DNA of 64,000 nucleotides from Natribaculum breve. GTDB taxonomy: Archaea; Halobacteriota; Halobacteria; Halobacteriales; Natrialbaceae. The DNA lies in NCBI RefSeq assembly GCF_023008585.1, contig NZ_CP095390.1, positions 248,001 through 312,000 on the forward strand, written 5' to 3'. Both the position numbers and the translations under genes were made by a program. Shown here in pieces: positions 1 to 8,546 of this stretch. Under the pieces are notes generated by a model that ran no database searches, had not been told where the DNA came from, and saw nothing but the letters and a program-made list of their open reading frames with translations. Positions within the stretch are counted from its first letter, which is position 1. Each line of letters opens with the position of its first letter.

Positions 1-770
1 TGGACGTCCTGGTTCTCGGCGATTTCCTCGGGCGTTCCTTCCGCGAGGATATCGCCACGGTTCAACACGGTAATGCGGTCTGAGAGGTTCATCACGAGTT
101 CGATGTCGTGTTCGATGAGCAACAGCGTCTGGTCGACGAGCACCTCCTCGATCAGGTCGATCGTCGCCTGGGTCTCCTCGACGCTCATGCCCGCGGTCGG
201 TTCGTCGAACAACACCAGGTCGGGGTCGGTCGCGAGCACGACGCCGATCTCGAGGCGGCGGCGATCGCCGTACGCCAGCGCTTCCGCCTGCTCGTCGGCG
301 ACGTCCGCAAGGCCGATCTGTTCGAGGATGCGCTCGGCGTCGGCGTTCATCGTCTCGTACCGGTCGGTCGGTTTGAAAAGCGACTCGAGGAAGGTGTACT
401 CGTCGTCGTGAACGGCCTGGGACGCCAGCCGGACGTTTTCGCGGACGGAGAGACCGCCGAAGACGTTCGAGATCTGGAACGAGCGGCCGATCCCGCGGCG
501 GACGCGCTCGGGCGGCGAGAGGTCCGTGATCTCTTCGCCGGCGAAGTAGATCGAGCCGTCGGTGACCGGGAGGGCACCGGAGATGAGGTTGAACAGCGTG
601 GTCTTCCCCGCGCCGTTCGGGCCGATGATGCTCCGGAACTCCCCGCGTTCGACCTCGAGGTCGACCCGGTCGGTCGCCGTGAACTGGCCGAACTGTTTGA
701 CGAGTCCGTCGGTCCGGAGGATCGCGTCGCCGTCGGCGTCCCGTTCCTGTCGGGGCGTTTCGACGGCCAT
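1..770 (-). CDS. livG: ABC transporter ATP-binding protein, LivG type (partial)
   Basis: Cytoplasmic ATPase of a branched-chain amino acid (HAAT-type) importer; the C-terminus lies beyond the window start, leaving about 256 codons. Seen: Walker A IIGPNGAGKTT, an LAYGDRRRLEIG signature region (LivG members often carry LSYGDQRRLE rather than LSGGQ), Walker B DPDLVLFDEPTAGMS and a switch His in LLIEHDIELV. The ATG shares one base with the permease stop (TGATG), so the two are translationally coupled. A livF-like second ATPase is expected off the window. Substrate is inferred only; related transporters also carry urea or short amides. Confidence 0.93.
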   Translation of the reverse strand, partial: MAVETPRQERDADGDAILRTDGLVKQFGQFTATDRVDLEVERGEFRSIIGPNGAGKTTLFNLISGALPVTDGSIYFAGEEITDLSPPERVRRGIGRSFQISNVFGGLSVRENVRLASQAVHDDEYTFLESLFKPTDRYETMNADAERILEQIGLADVADEQAEALAYGDRRRLEIGVVLATDPDLVLFDEPTAGMSVEETQATIDLIEEVLVDQTLLLIEHDIELVMNLSDRITVLNRGDILAEGTPEEIAENQDV

Positions 771-2734
771 CAGCCGTCACCTCCGAAGCCGGGATCTTCG
801 GGCGTTGGCTCCGTTTCGGGGCTGGATCCACCCGAGAGGTACGGAACGAGCTGGGACGGCAGCGAGACGAGCCCCTGCGGGAGGAAGATCACGAAGAGGA
901 CGAACACCGTCCCGAGCACCAGACGCCACCGGGCGGTGAAGTCCGTGAGCACGTCCTCGAGTCCGAAGAAGACGAACGAGCCGAGGATGGGGCCGTACAG
1001 CGTCCCCATACCGCCGAGAATGACCATCACGATCACCTCGCCGGAGTGGAGCCAGTGGGCGAACGACGGCGTGGCGTACCCCGTATTGAGGGTGAATAGC
1101 CCGCCAGCAAGCCCCGCGAGCGCGCCGCTGACGACGAACGCACGGCGCTTGTAGACGGTCGTCTCGTAGCCGAGGAACGTCGCCCGCTGTTCGTTCTCGC
1201 GAATCGACTTCAGAACCGAGCCGAATGGCGACTGTAACATCCGGCGCGTCAGCAAGAACGCACCGAGCAGCGCGGCCAGCGCGACGTAGTAGAACAGCAT
1301 CTGGCCGGTCAGCGCCACCGAGCCGAGGAAGATGGCGATCGAATCGAGGTCGACCCCGACGCCGGCGACGCCGTAGTACGCCGACGCGCCGAACAGTCCG
1401 TCGGAGCCGTTGGTGATCTCGAGTCGGGAGACGACGTTGTAGAACAGTTCGGCGAAGCCGAGCGTGATCATCGCGAAGTAGACGCCCGAAACCCGGATCG
1501 AGAGGAAGCCGACGAACCACGCGATTCCGGCGGAGACGAGCACCGCAAGCGCGATCGCGACGAACGCGGACTGGCTCACGTTGAGCAGGACGATCGCGAC
1601 CGCGTACGCACCGGTGCCGTAGAACAGCGCGTGACCGAGCGACACCAGCCCGGTGTAGCCCATCACGAAGTCCAGGCTGAGCGCGAACAGTCCCCAGATG
1701 AGGATCTCGATCACGAGCGAGACGACGTACGGCGAGTAGAGCGTTCCCACCCCGAGCGGAACGAGCGCGAGCAATCCGACCATGGCGATCGCCAGCCTGG
1801 TCCGCGTCTGTGAGTCGAGGACGCCACCGGTGCCGGTGAGCAGTTCGCCGCCGTCGTCGTCGTGCGCTTCGGAGCCGAACAGCCCCTGGGGTCGGATCAG
1901 CAGAATGCCGATCATCAACAGGAAGATGACCAGTCCCTCGAGGATCGGCACGTGGGTTCGCAGGACCGTCTGGATGATCCCGACGAGGAGTCCGGCGACG
2001 ACGGCACCCTTGAAGCTCCCGAGGCCACCGAGGACGACGATGACGAACGCCGGAATGATGATTGACGTCCCCATCTCTGGACTGACCGTCTGGTAGCCAC
2101 CGAGGACGATCCCGGCGACCGCGGCGAGTGCCGCGCCCATCCCGAAGACGAGCGAGTAGTAGCGGTCGATGTCGATCCCGAGGTTGCGGACCATCTGTCG
2201 ATCCTGTGAGCCGGCACGGACGATGAGTCCGAACTTCGTGTACTCGAGCAGCGCCCACACGCCGAACGCCATCGCGCCACCGAACGCGATGATAAAGAGG
2301 TTGTACAGCGCGTAGCTCGCTCCGAGGACGTCGACCGTAGCCCGCAGGAACTCGGGGATCGGCATACTGACCGAGCCCGGTTCCCAGCCGACGTATATCA
2401 GGTCGTTGATCACGAGCACCAACCCGAAGGTCAGCAGAATGTGATAGAGCGGGTTCCGTCCGTACAGTGGCCGGACGGTGAACCGTTCGATCAACACGCC
2501 GATGACGCCCACGAGCAGCGGTGCGACGAGTAGTGCAACGAAGAAGCCGGTGCCCCCTCCGAGCGGCCCGATCAGCGCCAGCGCGAAGTACGCCCCGAGT
2601 GCGAACAGTTCGCCGTGGGCGAAGTTGATGACGTGCATGACGCCGAAGATGACTGAAAGTCCGGCGGCGAGCAGGACGTACACCACGCCGATCGTCAGGC
2701 CGTCCAACAGTTGTTGTATGAGTCCTCCAAGCAT
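770..2734 (-). CDS. Fused LivH-LivM ABC transporter permease
   Basis: Integral membrane permease of the same importer. Residues 1 to about 290 are LivH-like (early VIFGVMHVINFAHGELF motif, conserved FVIVVLGGLGSFKGAVVAG loop). A hydrophilic linker at about 290-315 (AHDDDGGELL) leads into a LivM-like half (GYTGLVSLGHALFYGTGAYA, then VMVILGGMGTLYGPILG). In most bacteria these are two proteins of about 300 and 330-400 aa; here they form one 654-residue chain, so a single polypeptide can supply both membrane subunits. It lies 24 nt after the binding-protein gene and overlaps livG by one base. Confidence 0.92.
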   Translation of the reverse strand: MLGGLIQQLLDGLTIGVVYVLLAAGLSVIFGVMHVINFAHGELFALGAYFALALIGPLGGGTGFFVALLVAPLLVGVIGVLIERFTVRPLYGRNPLYHILLTFGLVLVINDLIYVGWEPGSVSMPIPEFLRATVDVLGASYALYNLFIIAFGGAMAFGVWALLEYTKFGLIVRAGSQDRQMVRNLGIDIDRYYSLVFGMGAALAAVAGIVLGGYQTVSPEMGTSIIIPAFVIVVLGGLGSFKGAVVAGLLVGIIQTVLRTHVPILEGLVIFLLMIGILLIRPQGLFGSEAHDDDGGELLTGTGGVLDSQTRTRLAIAMVGLLALVPLGVGTLYSPYVVSLVIEILIWGLFALSLDFVMGYTGLVSLGHALFYGTGAYAVAIVLLNVSQSAFVAIALAVLVSAGIAWFVGFLSIRVSGVYFAMITLGFAELFYNVVSRLEITNGSDGLFGASAYYGVAGVGVDLDSIAIFLGSVALTGQMLFYYVALAALLGAFLLTRRMLQSPFGSVLKSIRENEQRATFLGYETTVYKRRAFVVSGALAGLAGGLFTLNTGYATPSFAHWLHSGEVIVMVILGGMGTLYGPILGSFVFFGLEDVLTDFTARWRLVLGTVFVLFVIFLPQGLVSLPSQLVPYLSGGSSPETEPTPEDPGFGGDG

Positions 2735-2758
2735 TGGTCTGAGAAAAACTGTGTCTGC

Positions 2759-4024
2759 TTACAGTTCGCAACCCGTCGTTTCACAGTCCGGAGCGGCCTC
2801 CTCGCCGCCGAGTTCGGTGAGGAGTTCGACGTCGGCGACCTCGCCGCTGTCCGGCTCGACACACTCGCCCATCCAGACCGGGTTCGTCGCCTGGTGGTCG
2901 CACTCGCGGAACCTGTTCGAACCGAAGATCGTCTCTTGCTCGAGGCCCGCTAAAGTGTCTTTGACCGCCGTCGGATCGGTCGTGCCGGCCTCCTTGATCC
3001 CGCGTGCGACCATCCGGATCGACTCGTAGCCGACCCGCGAGAAGTTGTCGGGCATGGCGTCGTACTCGTCCTGGTACGCCTCGACGAACGTCTGGTTGTC
3101 ACCCGTCTCGAGGCTCGGCACGTACCGGACCCCGCTGTAGACGCCGTACGCGCCCTCGGCGGCACCTTGCAACACGGGCTGGAACGAGGCCGTCGTCGTC
3201 ACGATGGGGATCTCCTCGCCCAGTCCGCGGCGGGCGGCCTGCGAGAGGAAGATCGCGAGGTCGGCACCGGTCATGCCGACGACGACGGCGTCTGCCTCGT
3301 CGCTGGCGCTCGAGATCTGACTGATGAACGTCTCGAAGTCCGTCGAGCCGAACTCCGACTTCGTCGTCCCGACCTCGTCGTAGGAGTCGCTGATCGACGA
3401 CAGTCGCGACTCGACCTCCGCTTTGACGGAATCGCCGTACGCGTAGTCGGCGATGTGGTAGAAGATCTGATCACCGAGTTCGTCGGCGGTCCACTGCGCC
3501 ATCACCTCCGCGATCTGGGCGGTGCTCGTCTCGAAGCGGAACACGTAGTCGTTGCAGTTTTCCCCGGTGACCGAGACGGCCGCCGCCCCAGGCGTGTACA
3601 CGACCTGGTTGTCCCTCGCGAAGTCGTTGACCGCAATCGCGACCGAACTCGAGATACAGCCGGTGAGGTACTGCGCTCCCTCTGACTGCACCGCTTCCGT
3701 GGCTTTCTGGGTCGCCGTCGACGCGTTCGACTGACTGTCGTACGTCTCGTAGTCGATCTCGAAGTCGTACTCGTCGCTCTCGTTGATCTGCTGGATCGCG
3801 AGCTCCGTGCCCTGGAGTCGCTCCTCGCCGAGGTCGCTGAACGACCCGCTCAGCGGCTCGATGACGCCGTACTGGACCGTATCAGATCCACCACTCCCGT
3901 TGTCGTTGACGTCGTCGGCGTCACCGATACAACCGGCCAGTCCGGTCAGACCGACCGCTCCCCCAGCTGAAATCGCCTTGATAAACTGTCGCCTACTACC
4001 GTGTGACTCGCTGTCTGAAATCAC
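2759..4024 (-). CDS. Branched-chain amino acid-type substrate-binding lipoprotein
   Basis: Extracellular receptor of the importer, periplasmic-binding fold type I (LivJ/LivK, Peripla_BP_6), 421 aa. The N-terminus has a Tat motif (SRRQFIKAIS) and a lipobox LAGC at about residue 32, so the mature protein is probably lipid-anchored. The start codon is GTG; a TATA-like box about 25 nt upstream implies a leaderless transcript. The body has typical LivK features (VQYGVIEPLSGSFSDLGEER, GAQYLTGCISSSVAIAV, DAVVVGMTGADLAIFL). First gene of the receptor-permease-ATPase operon. The ligand cannot be read from the sequence. Confidence 0.93.
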   Translation of the reverse strand: MISDSESHGSRRQFIKAISAGGAVGLTGLAGCIGDADDVNDNGSGGSDTVQYGVIEPLSGSFSDLGEERLQGTELAIQQINESDEYDFEIDYETYDSQSNASTATQKATEAVQSEGAQYLTGCISSSVAIAVNDFARDNQVVYTPGAAAVSVTGENCNDYVFRFETSTAQIAEVMAQWTADELGDQIFYHIADYAYGDSVKAEVESRLSSISDSYDEVGTTKSEFGSTDFETFISQISSASDEADAVVVGMTGADLAIFLSQAARRGLGEEIPIVTTTASFQPVLQGAAEGAYGVYSGVRYVPSLETGDNQTFVEAYQDEYDAMPDNFSRVGYESIRMVARGIKEAGTTDPTAVKDTLAGLEQETIFGSNRFRECDHQATNPVWMGECVEPDSGEVADVELLTELGGEEAAPDCETTGCEL

Positions 4025-4039
4025 AGGCTGAATAATTTA

Positions 4040-4060
4040 GAACACTCTATAAATATTCAC
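4040..4060 (-). promoter_or_regulatory. TATA-like promoter of the ABC transporter operon
   Basis: On the minus strand an ATATTTATAG element (4047-4056) sits about 26 nt before the GTG start of the binding-protein gene, the standard archaeal TATA-to-start distance for a leaderless mRNA. Further AT-rich boxes (TATATAAAA, about 4076-4084) lie upstream and could be alternative promoters. Confidence 0.6.
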
Positions 4061-4247
4061 CTGTCTTTATAGCGGTTTTATATACTTCTGTAACGAAAGT
4101 AGACGAACGATACGTGACGAGATACTAACACCTGGGGGAGAAACGACGAGAGAGAAAAGACGAATCAGTGGTTGGAAAGAATATATTACGATTGTCGAAA
4201 ATAGATCGCGGTCGACACAACTCGAGACGGCCGCGACCGGGTCGCGA

Positions 4248-4709
4248 TCAGTCCTTGCGCTTGATCAGGAACTTCATGTCGCCCTCGAAGACGACGTCGT
4301 CGTCCTGGTTCGTCATCGTCGTGTCGATCGTGACCAGTCCGGCGTCGTCCTTGCTCGAGAGTTCGCGTTTTTCGGTGACCTCCATATCGAGGCTGATCGT
4401 GTCGTCCATGTAGACCGGGTTCGGGATGTCCATGTAGTTCATCCCCAGGAACGCGTAGACGGTCCGTTCGACGATGCCACACCGGTAGACGAACCCGGTC
4501 GCCAGGCTGAACGTCATGGGACCGTGTGCGACGCGGCCGTCGAAGTGGCCGTCCTCGGCGAAGTGTTTGTTGGTGTGAAGTTCAGTCCAGTCGCCGGTGA
4601 ACATCGAGTGCATGACGAAGTCGGACTCGGTGACGGTGCGACCGACGCTCTCGAACGTCTGACCCACTTCGAAGTCTTCGAAGTAGTGAGGCTCGTAGCT
4701 GTACGCCAT
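4248..4709 (-). CDS. MaoC-like (R)-enoyl-CoA hydratase family protein
   Basis: Hot-dog-fold dehydratase, 153 aa, expected to hydrate enoyl-CoA or a related acyl thioester. Seen: YFEDFEVGQTFESVGRTVTE at the N-terminus, the FTGDWTELHTN segment (Asp and His in the positions of the MaoC hydratase dyad) and AHGPMTFSLATGF. The ATG at 4709 is preferred over an in-frame TTG six codons upstream because a GTATTTACC box lies about 26 nt before it, giving a leaderless transcript. It follows the transporter promoter region on the same strand and is separately transcribed. Acyl substrate unknown. Confidence 0.85.
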   Translation of the reverse strand: MAYSYEPHYFEDFEVGQTFESVGRTVTESDFVMHSMFTGDWTELHTNKHFAEDGHFDGRVAHGPMTFSLATGFVYRCGIVERTVYAFLGMNYMDIPNPVYMDDTISLDMEVTEKRELSSKDDAGLVTIDTTMTNQDDDVVFEGDMKFLIKRKD

Positions 4710-4838
4710 GGGAAACTGTTCAAACAATGTCGGTAAATACGTTTCCGTTCGCGGCGCTCGAGGGCGTCTACCGTTCTCGTGTCACAGAAGGGCACACCGA
4801 TCAGAGGAATTATGTCGGGAGCCTTCGACGATCGAGGC

Positions 4839-5234
4839 ATGTTCCGCATACTGGTCGGTATCGACACCGACGAACGGCGAGCGAGTGCACAGGCGTCGAC
4901 GATCGCGTCACTGCCGGCGGCCGACGAGGAGATCACGGCGGTCCTGTGTCACGTGTTCCAGGACAACCCGGAGGGTGCGTCGGTGCAACAACTCGAGTCG
5001 GTTCGGCAGGCCGCAGAGTCGTTCGACGAGCGCGGTATCGACTACGAATACTACGAGACGAGCGGAGAGCCGGCCAGCGAACTGATCAGGATGGCAGAAG
5101 AGCAGGACTTCGACATGATCTGTCTGTCGGGCCGCCAGCAGACCCCGACGGGGAAAGTCATCTTCGGGAGCGTCACGCAGGCGGTCATCCTCGGAACCGA
5201 TACTCCGGTCGTCACGGTCAGTCCGGAGCAGTAA
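4839..5234 (+). CDS. Universal stress protein, UspA family
   Basis: Small cytoplasmic alpha/beta protein (131 aa). Seen: N-terminal strand RILVGIDTDE with the Asp usual in ATP-binding Usp proteins, then MICLSGRQQTPTGKVIFGSV, which fits the family ATP-loop pattern G-x2-G-x9-G-S loosely, and a C-terminal TPVVTVSPEQ strand. The start is set at 4839 because a GGAATTATG box lies about 27 nt upstream; in-frame GTG (4779) and ATG (4812) codons are less likely. Divergent from the MaoC gene. Confidence 0.88.
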   Translation: MFRILVGIDTDERRASAQASTIASLPAADEEITAVLCHVFQDNPEGASVQQLESVRQAAESFDERGIDYEYYETSGEPASELIRMAEEQDFDMICLSGRQQTPTGKVIFGSVTQAVILGTDTPVVTVSPEQ

Positions 5235-5344
5235 GTCGGACCGCCGTGGTCGCTTGGCTCGTCCGCCTGCTCCTATTTGAACCCCGTCTATGTGGTGGAG
5301 GAGAGTGATCCCCGTGCGCCGCCATCGTATAGACGTGAACGCCG

Positions 5345-5944
5345 ATGACGACCGACACCTGCCCCGCCTGGAACCCGGACGCGTGTGAGGGGACGCCCTA
5401 CTGTCCGCCGCGCTGCCCGCGGTTCGTCGACAAGCACGGCGAACCGATCCTCGTCGAACCGTTCGACTCGCGCCACCGGGATGGGCTCGTCGAGATGTAC
5501 GGGGGCTACCCCGACGCCCACCGGTCGATGGGGCTGCCGCCAGTGCGACGCGAACGCATCGAGGAGTGGCTCGAGGCGCTGGCGGACGACGGCACGAACT
5601 TCGTCGCCCGCGACGGCGACCGGGTCGTCGGCCACGCGGCGTACGCCCCCGACTCGAGTGCGGAACCCGAGTTCATCGTCTTCGTCGACCCCGACTATCA
5701 CGACCGGGGGATCGGCAGCGAGCTCTGCCGACAGACGATCGCCTACGCGGCAGCGGACGGCGACCACGAGGCGATCGTGCTCGACGTCGACGTCGCGAAC
5801 GAGCGGGCGATCCACGTCTACCGGCGGATGGGGTTCGAGACGGTCGAACGCCGCGGCACCGACCTCCGCATGCGCCTGTCGTTCGACGAACCGATCGTCG
5901 ACGCGGTGCAACGACCGCCGGCAGAACGGCCGTCGAGGCCGTAA
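5345..5944 (+). CDS. GNAT family N-acetyltransferase with Cys-rich N-terminus
   Basis: Predicted acetyl-CoA-dependent N-acetyltransferase, 199 aa. The first 25 residues hold four Cys (C6, C14, C20, C24; CPAWNPDAC then CPPRC), which could bind a metal; most GNATs lack this. The catalytic fold follows: LVEPFDSRHRDGLVEMY, EFIVFVDPDYHDRGIGSEL (acetyl-CoA loop motif A) and VANERAIHVYRRMGFETVER (motif B). Acceptor substrate unknown. Confidence 0.85.
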   Translation: MTTDTCPAWNPDACEGTPYCPPRCPRFVDKHGEPILVEPFDSRHRDGLVEMYGGYPDAHRSMGLPPVRRERIEEWLEALADDGTNFVARDGDRVVGHAAYAPDSSAEPEFIVFVDPDYHDRGIGSELCRQTIAYAAADGDHEAIVLDVDVANERAIHVYRRMGFETVERRGTDLRMRLSFDEPIVDAVQRPPAERPSRP

Positions 5945-6026
5945 CGACGCCGACACGACGCTCTCCCGGACGTGACCGGTCGTCGGTGTCATATTTTATT
6001 AGGATGGTCTGTCATTGTTCGCTCGC

Positions 6027-6752
6027 ATGTACAAGCACGTAGCCTTGCTCGTCCGCAAGGACGGGCTGAGCCACGAGGAGTTCCTCGACCACTGGCAGAA
6101 CACGCACACTCCGATCGCCCGGGAGATCGAGGGCGTCGTCCGCTACCAGCAGGTTCTCCCTGCCGACTCCGACGCCGCGGAGTTCGACGGCATCGCAGAG
6201 CTGTTCTTCGAGGACCTAGAGGGACTCTACGACGCGCTCGGCAGCGAGGGGTCGCGCGACTACGACCCCGACCGCGGGAAGGCAAAGGAGGCCCGCGAGG
6301 ACGTCGACAACTTCCTCGCACTCGAGGAGCGCCCGCGACTGATCGGCGAAGAGATCGTCGAGAAAGACGAGGTCGACGGCGACACCGACGGCCTGTACAA
6401 ACACTCGGCGTTTCTCGTTCGCAAAGAGGGGATGACCCACGAGGAGTTCCTCGACCACTGGGCGAACGAACACGTCCCGCTTGCGCGCGAGATCCCCGGC
6501 GTCGTCCGGTACGCCCGCGTCGTCCCGACCGAACCCGAACACGCCGAGTTCGACGGTATCGCCGAACTCTACTTCGAGAGCCTGGACGCGCTGCGTGCCG
6601 GCCTCGGCCACGAGTCCTCCCGGGACTACGACCCCGACCACCCCAGGGCCAAGGCCCCCCGCGAAGACGTCGACAACTTCCTCGCACTCGAGGACCGCCC
6701 CCGGTTCGTCGGACAGGAACGGCTCGTCAAGGCCGACGACCTGGGGCGATGA
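6027..6752 (+). CDS. Tandem EthD-like domain protein
   Basis: 241 aa made of two homologous halves of about 110 residues. Each has the order YKH-LVRK-G-(S/T)HEEFLDHW, then AREI-GVVRY, AEFDGIAEL, SRDYDP and EDVDNFLALE-RPR, matching the EthD / dimeric alpha-beta barrel superfamily, where a dimer of such domains builds the barrel; the duplication may build it within one chain. The ATG at 6027 is chosen over an upstream TTG because CATATTTTATTAGG lies about 30 nt before it. The stop overlaps the next start (ATGA). Function unknown. Confidence 0.82.
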   Translation: MYKHVALLVRKDGLSHEEFLDHWQNTHTPIAREIEGVVRYQQVLPADSDAAEFDGIAELFFEDLEGLYDALGSEGSRDYDPDRGKAKEAREDVDNFLALEERPRLIGEEIVEKDEVDGDTDGLYKHSAFLVRKEGMTHEEFLDHWANEHVPLAREIPGVVRYARVVPTEPEHAEFDGIAELYFESLDALRAGLGHESSRDYDPDHPRAKAPREDVDNFLALEDRPRFVGQERLVKADDLGR

Positions 6753-7348
6753 CCGACCCGGACTACGAGCACCAGATCCGCGAGGCCTACCCCGAACTCG
6801 AGCACATCGAGGACGACGACCTCCGCGAGAAGGTCGTCGAGGCCTGGCGGCTGGGACTCGAACGCGGTGGCTGGAAACACGTCGAGGACGTCCCCTACGC
6901 GTGGAACATCCACGAGGTGACGAACGTCGAGCACGTCCGCGGAGTCACGAAGATCGCACTCGAGTCCGCCGAGATCCAGCGGGAGTTCCACGGTGCCGAC
7001 CCCGACGTCGACGTGATCGTCGCCGCCTGCTTGCTCCACGACGTCGGCAAGTGCTACGAGTACGTCGACTTCGTCGACGCCGAGACGCTCGTCGACCCCG
7101 ACCGCGAGACGTACGCGACCGAGGTGATCCCCCACTCCATCTCGGGGTACGCCCTCGCCCACGAGGTGGGCTGTCCACTCGAGGTCCAGCGTGCGATCCC
7201 CCACTTCCTCGGGGAGGTGCCGACGCGCACGCTCGAGGCGGAACTCGTCAAGTCGGCCAACTCCGCGTCGTCGAACGCGATCACCCAGTCTGCGATGGGG
7301 ATCACGCTGAAAGAGTGGGTCGAAAAGTACAGTCAGACCCAGGAGTAG
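6749..7348 (+). CDS. HD domain phosphohydrolase
   Basis: Predicted metal-dependent phosphohydrolase, 199 aa. Seen: first His in NVEHVRGVTKIAL, the HD doublet in ACLLHDVGKCYEY and a further His in EVIPHSISGYALAHEVG, in HD-superfamily order. The ATG overlaps the EthD-like stop by 4 nt (ATGA), so the two are co-translated and probably act together. Substrate unknown; no nucleotide-cyclase or GAF partner domain is present. Confidence 0.87.
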   Translation: MTDPDYEHQIREAYPELEHIEDDDLREKVVEAWRLGLERGGWKHVEDVPYAWNIHEVTNVEHVRGVTKIALESAEIQREFHGADPDVDVIVAACLLHDVGKCYEYVDFVDAETLVDPDRETYATEVIPHSISGYALAHEVGCPLEVQRAIPHFLGEVPTRTLEAELVKSANSASSNAITQSAMGITLKEWVEKYSQTQE

Positions 7349-7385
7349 CGGGTCGACTCGTCACGACCGGCGCGGACGCGGGAAG

Positions 7386-7468
7386 TCAGACGGACCGCTG
7401 TCCGTCCGTCCCGCAGCGACCGCGTCCAGTCGGGCGGTCGCTGCGGCAAAGCGGGACGACGGACCGTA
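7386..7468. repeat. Palindromic intergenic hairpin (family-B-like)
   Basis: Lies between two convergent genes and ends exactly at the stop codon (TCA on the plus strand) of the DsrE-like gene. A perfect 11-bp stem GCAGCGACCGC (7413-7423) / GCGGTCGCTGC (7434-7444) with a 10-nt loop sits inside an outer, nearly complementary pair GTCCGTCCGTCCC / GGGACGACGGAC. From the minus strand it opens TGATACGGTCC, resembling the ends of other family B hairpins in the window. It may act as a bidirectional terminator or be a small mobile element. Confidence 0.55.
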
Positions 7469-8047
7469 TCAGACGAGCAGCTGGACGTCGGAGTCGGCCA
7501 TGTGCTGGAGGGCGGTGGCGGCACCGACGCCGGTGGTGACGCCGTCGTAGAAGTCGTCCTCGTCGTAGTCCATCAGTTCGATGGTCATCTGACAGGCCTG
7601 GAGGTCGACGCCGCTGTCAAGCGAGAGTTCGATGAGTTCCTCGATGGTGGCGGTGTTGTTCTCGTCGATCTTCTTTTCCATCATGCGGGTGGCCATCGCG
7701 TCCATGCCAGGGAGTGCGGCGAGCGCGTTGGGCATCGGCATGCTCGGGTTGCCGACCGCCGAGAGTTTGAGGTTCTTGGATTTTTCCTCGTGGAGGATGT
7801 CGAGTCCCCAGAACGTGTGGAAGACGACGACGTCCCAGCCGAAAGCGGCGGCCGTACTCGCCAGGATCAGCGGCGGGTACGCCATGTCGAGTGTCCCCTT
7901 CGTCGCGACGATCGTCATCTGCTTCTGGTCGTCGCCGACGGCCGCCTCGAGGTCGGCCAACTGCGCTTCGAGGTCCTCGAGGCGCTGTCTGAGTTCGGCC
8001 TCGGTCGGAGCGGCCGCGTCCCCCGATGGCTGTGTATCCGAGCTCAT
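7469..8047 (-). CDS. DsrE/DsrF-like sulfur-carrier family protein
   Basis: 192 aa. N-terminal coiled-coil-like segment of about 45 residues (LRQRLEDLEAQLADLEAAV) followed by a DsrE/DsrF/peroxiredoxin-like domain (MTIVATKGTLDMAYPPLILA, GWDVVVFHTFWGLDIL). A Cys in VDLQACQMTIELM occupies the position of the conserved DsrE-type Cys. Such proteins commonly accompany TusA and rhodaneses in sulfane-sulfur transfer. One base separates it from the tusA-like stop, so they form one operon. The ATG at 8047 gives the family-like N-terminus; upstream in-frame codons lie inside the tusA-like gene. Confidence 0.86.
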   Translation of the reverse strand: MSSDTQPSGDAAAPTEAELRQRLEDLEAQLADLEAAVGDDQKQMTIVATKGTLDMAYPPLILASTAAAFGWDVVVFHTFWGLDILHEEKSKNLKLSAVGNPSMPMPNALAALPGMDAMATRMMEKKIDENNTATIEELIELSLDSGVDLQACQMTIELMDYDEDDFYDGVTTGVGAATALQHMADSDVQLLV

Positions 8048-8048
8048 C

Positions 8049-8294
8049 TCACGCGGTCTTCTCGACGTAGTGTTTGTAAACGCCGTCGCCTTCCTCCTGG
8101 GCAAGGAGTTCGACGCCGTCGGTGCCGGCGGCCCACCCCTCGATGTCGCTCATGCTCCCCGAATCGGTCGCGACCACTTCCAGGACCTCCCCTTCCTCGA
8201 GGTCGTCGATCGCCTGCTTGGTCTTGACGACCGGCATCGGACAGCTCGCACCCTGTACGTCGAGTGTCTCCGTAACGTCGAATTTCGTGCTCAT
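8049..8294 (-). CDS. tusA: TusA/SirA-family sulfurtransferase
   Basis: Small sulfur carrier, 81 aa, the usual TusA size. The motif GASCPMPVVKTKQAID carries the single persulfide-forming Cys in its CPxP context, followed by LEVVATDSGSMSDIEGW. It probably passes sulfane sulfur among the neighbouring DsrE-like protein, the rhodanese and cysteine-desulfurase-type enzymes. First gene of a two-gene operon. A CCTTTTAACC box and an ATTGTGC dyad lie in its promoter. An upstream in-frame start would add 30 residues encoded in promoter sequence and is rejected. Confidence 0.92.
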   Translation of the reverse strand: MSTKFDVTETLDVQGASCPMPVVKTKQAIDDLEEGEVLEVVATDSGSMSDIEGWAAGTDGVELLAQEEGDGVYKHYVEKTA

Positions 8295-8315
8295 AGTTCG
8301 ATGTTCTGTGTTGTG

Positions 8316-8333
8316 GTTAGCGCACAATATTAC
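8316..8333 (-). promoter_or_regulatory. Candidate thiol-regulator operator upstream of tusA
   Basis: Reads GTAATATTGTGCGCTAAC on the minus strand, an imperfect dyad around the core ATTGTGC also present before the rhodanese, HTH and thioredoxin genes. It lies between the TATA-like CCTTTTAACC (8341-8350) and the start codon, overlapping the expected transcription start, where a bound repressor would block initiation. Confidence 0.5.
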
Positions 8334-8477
8334 GTCCACGGTTAAAAGGATATCGTTTCTTGTGAAAAACTCGAACAACTGCAACTCGAGTTTATCCTCT
8401 ACTCTTCTCCAAATACTGCCTCAAATCGTGTATCGCGCGCACTAAACAACAATTCGTAGAATGGGGCTGCACATCTG

Positions 8478-8499
8478 TATTGTGCGTATTGCAAAATAC
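8478..8499 (+). promoter_or_regulatory. Candidate thiol-regulator operator upstream of the rhodanese-MBL gene
   Basis: Contains TATTGTGC immediately followed by the dyad GTATTGCAAAATAC. It lies about 10 nt upstream of a TATA-like CTCTTATGTG, the position expected for an activator or a TFB-recruiting factor. It faces the tusA operator across about 145 bp of divergent promoter region. Confidence 0.5.
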
Positions 8500-8546
8500 T
8501 ATGGAAACTCTTATGTGGGTTCACCCGGTAGCAGTACCTGTACAAC

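Noticed and set aside
108..1154. Long plus-strand open frame opposite livG and the permease
   Set aside because: Antisense shadow: high GC with biased third positions keeps the opposite strand open; the minus frames carry Walker motifs and membrane helices, this one has no family features.
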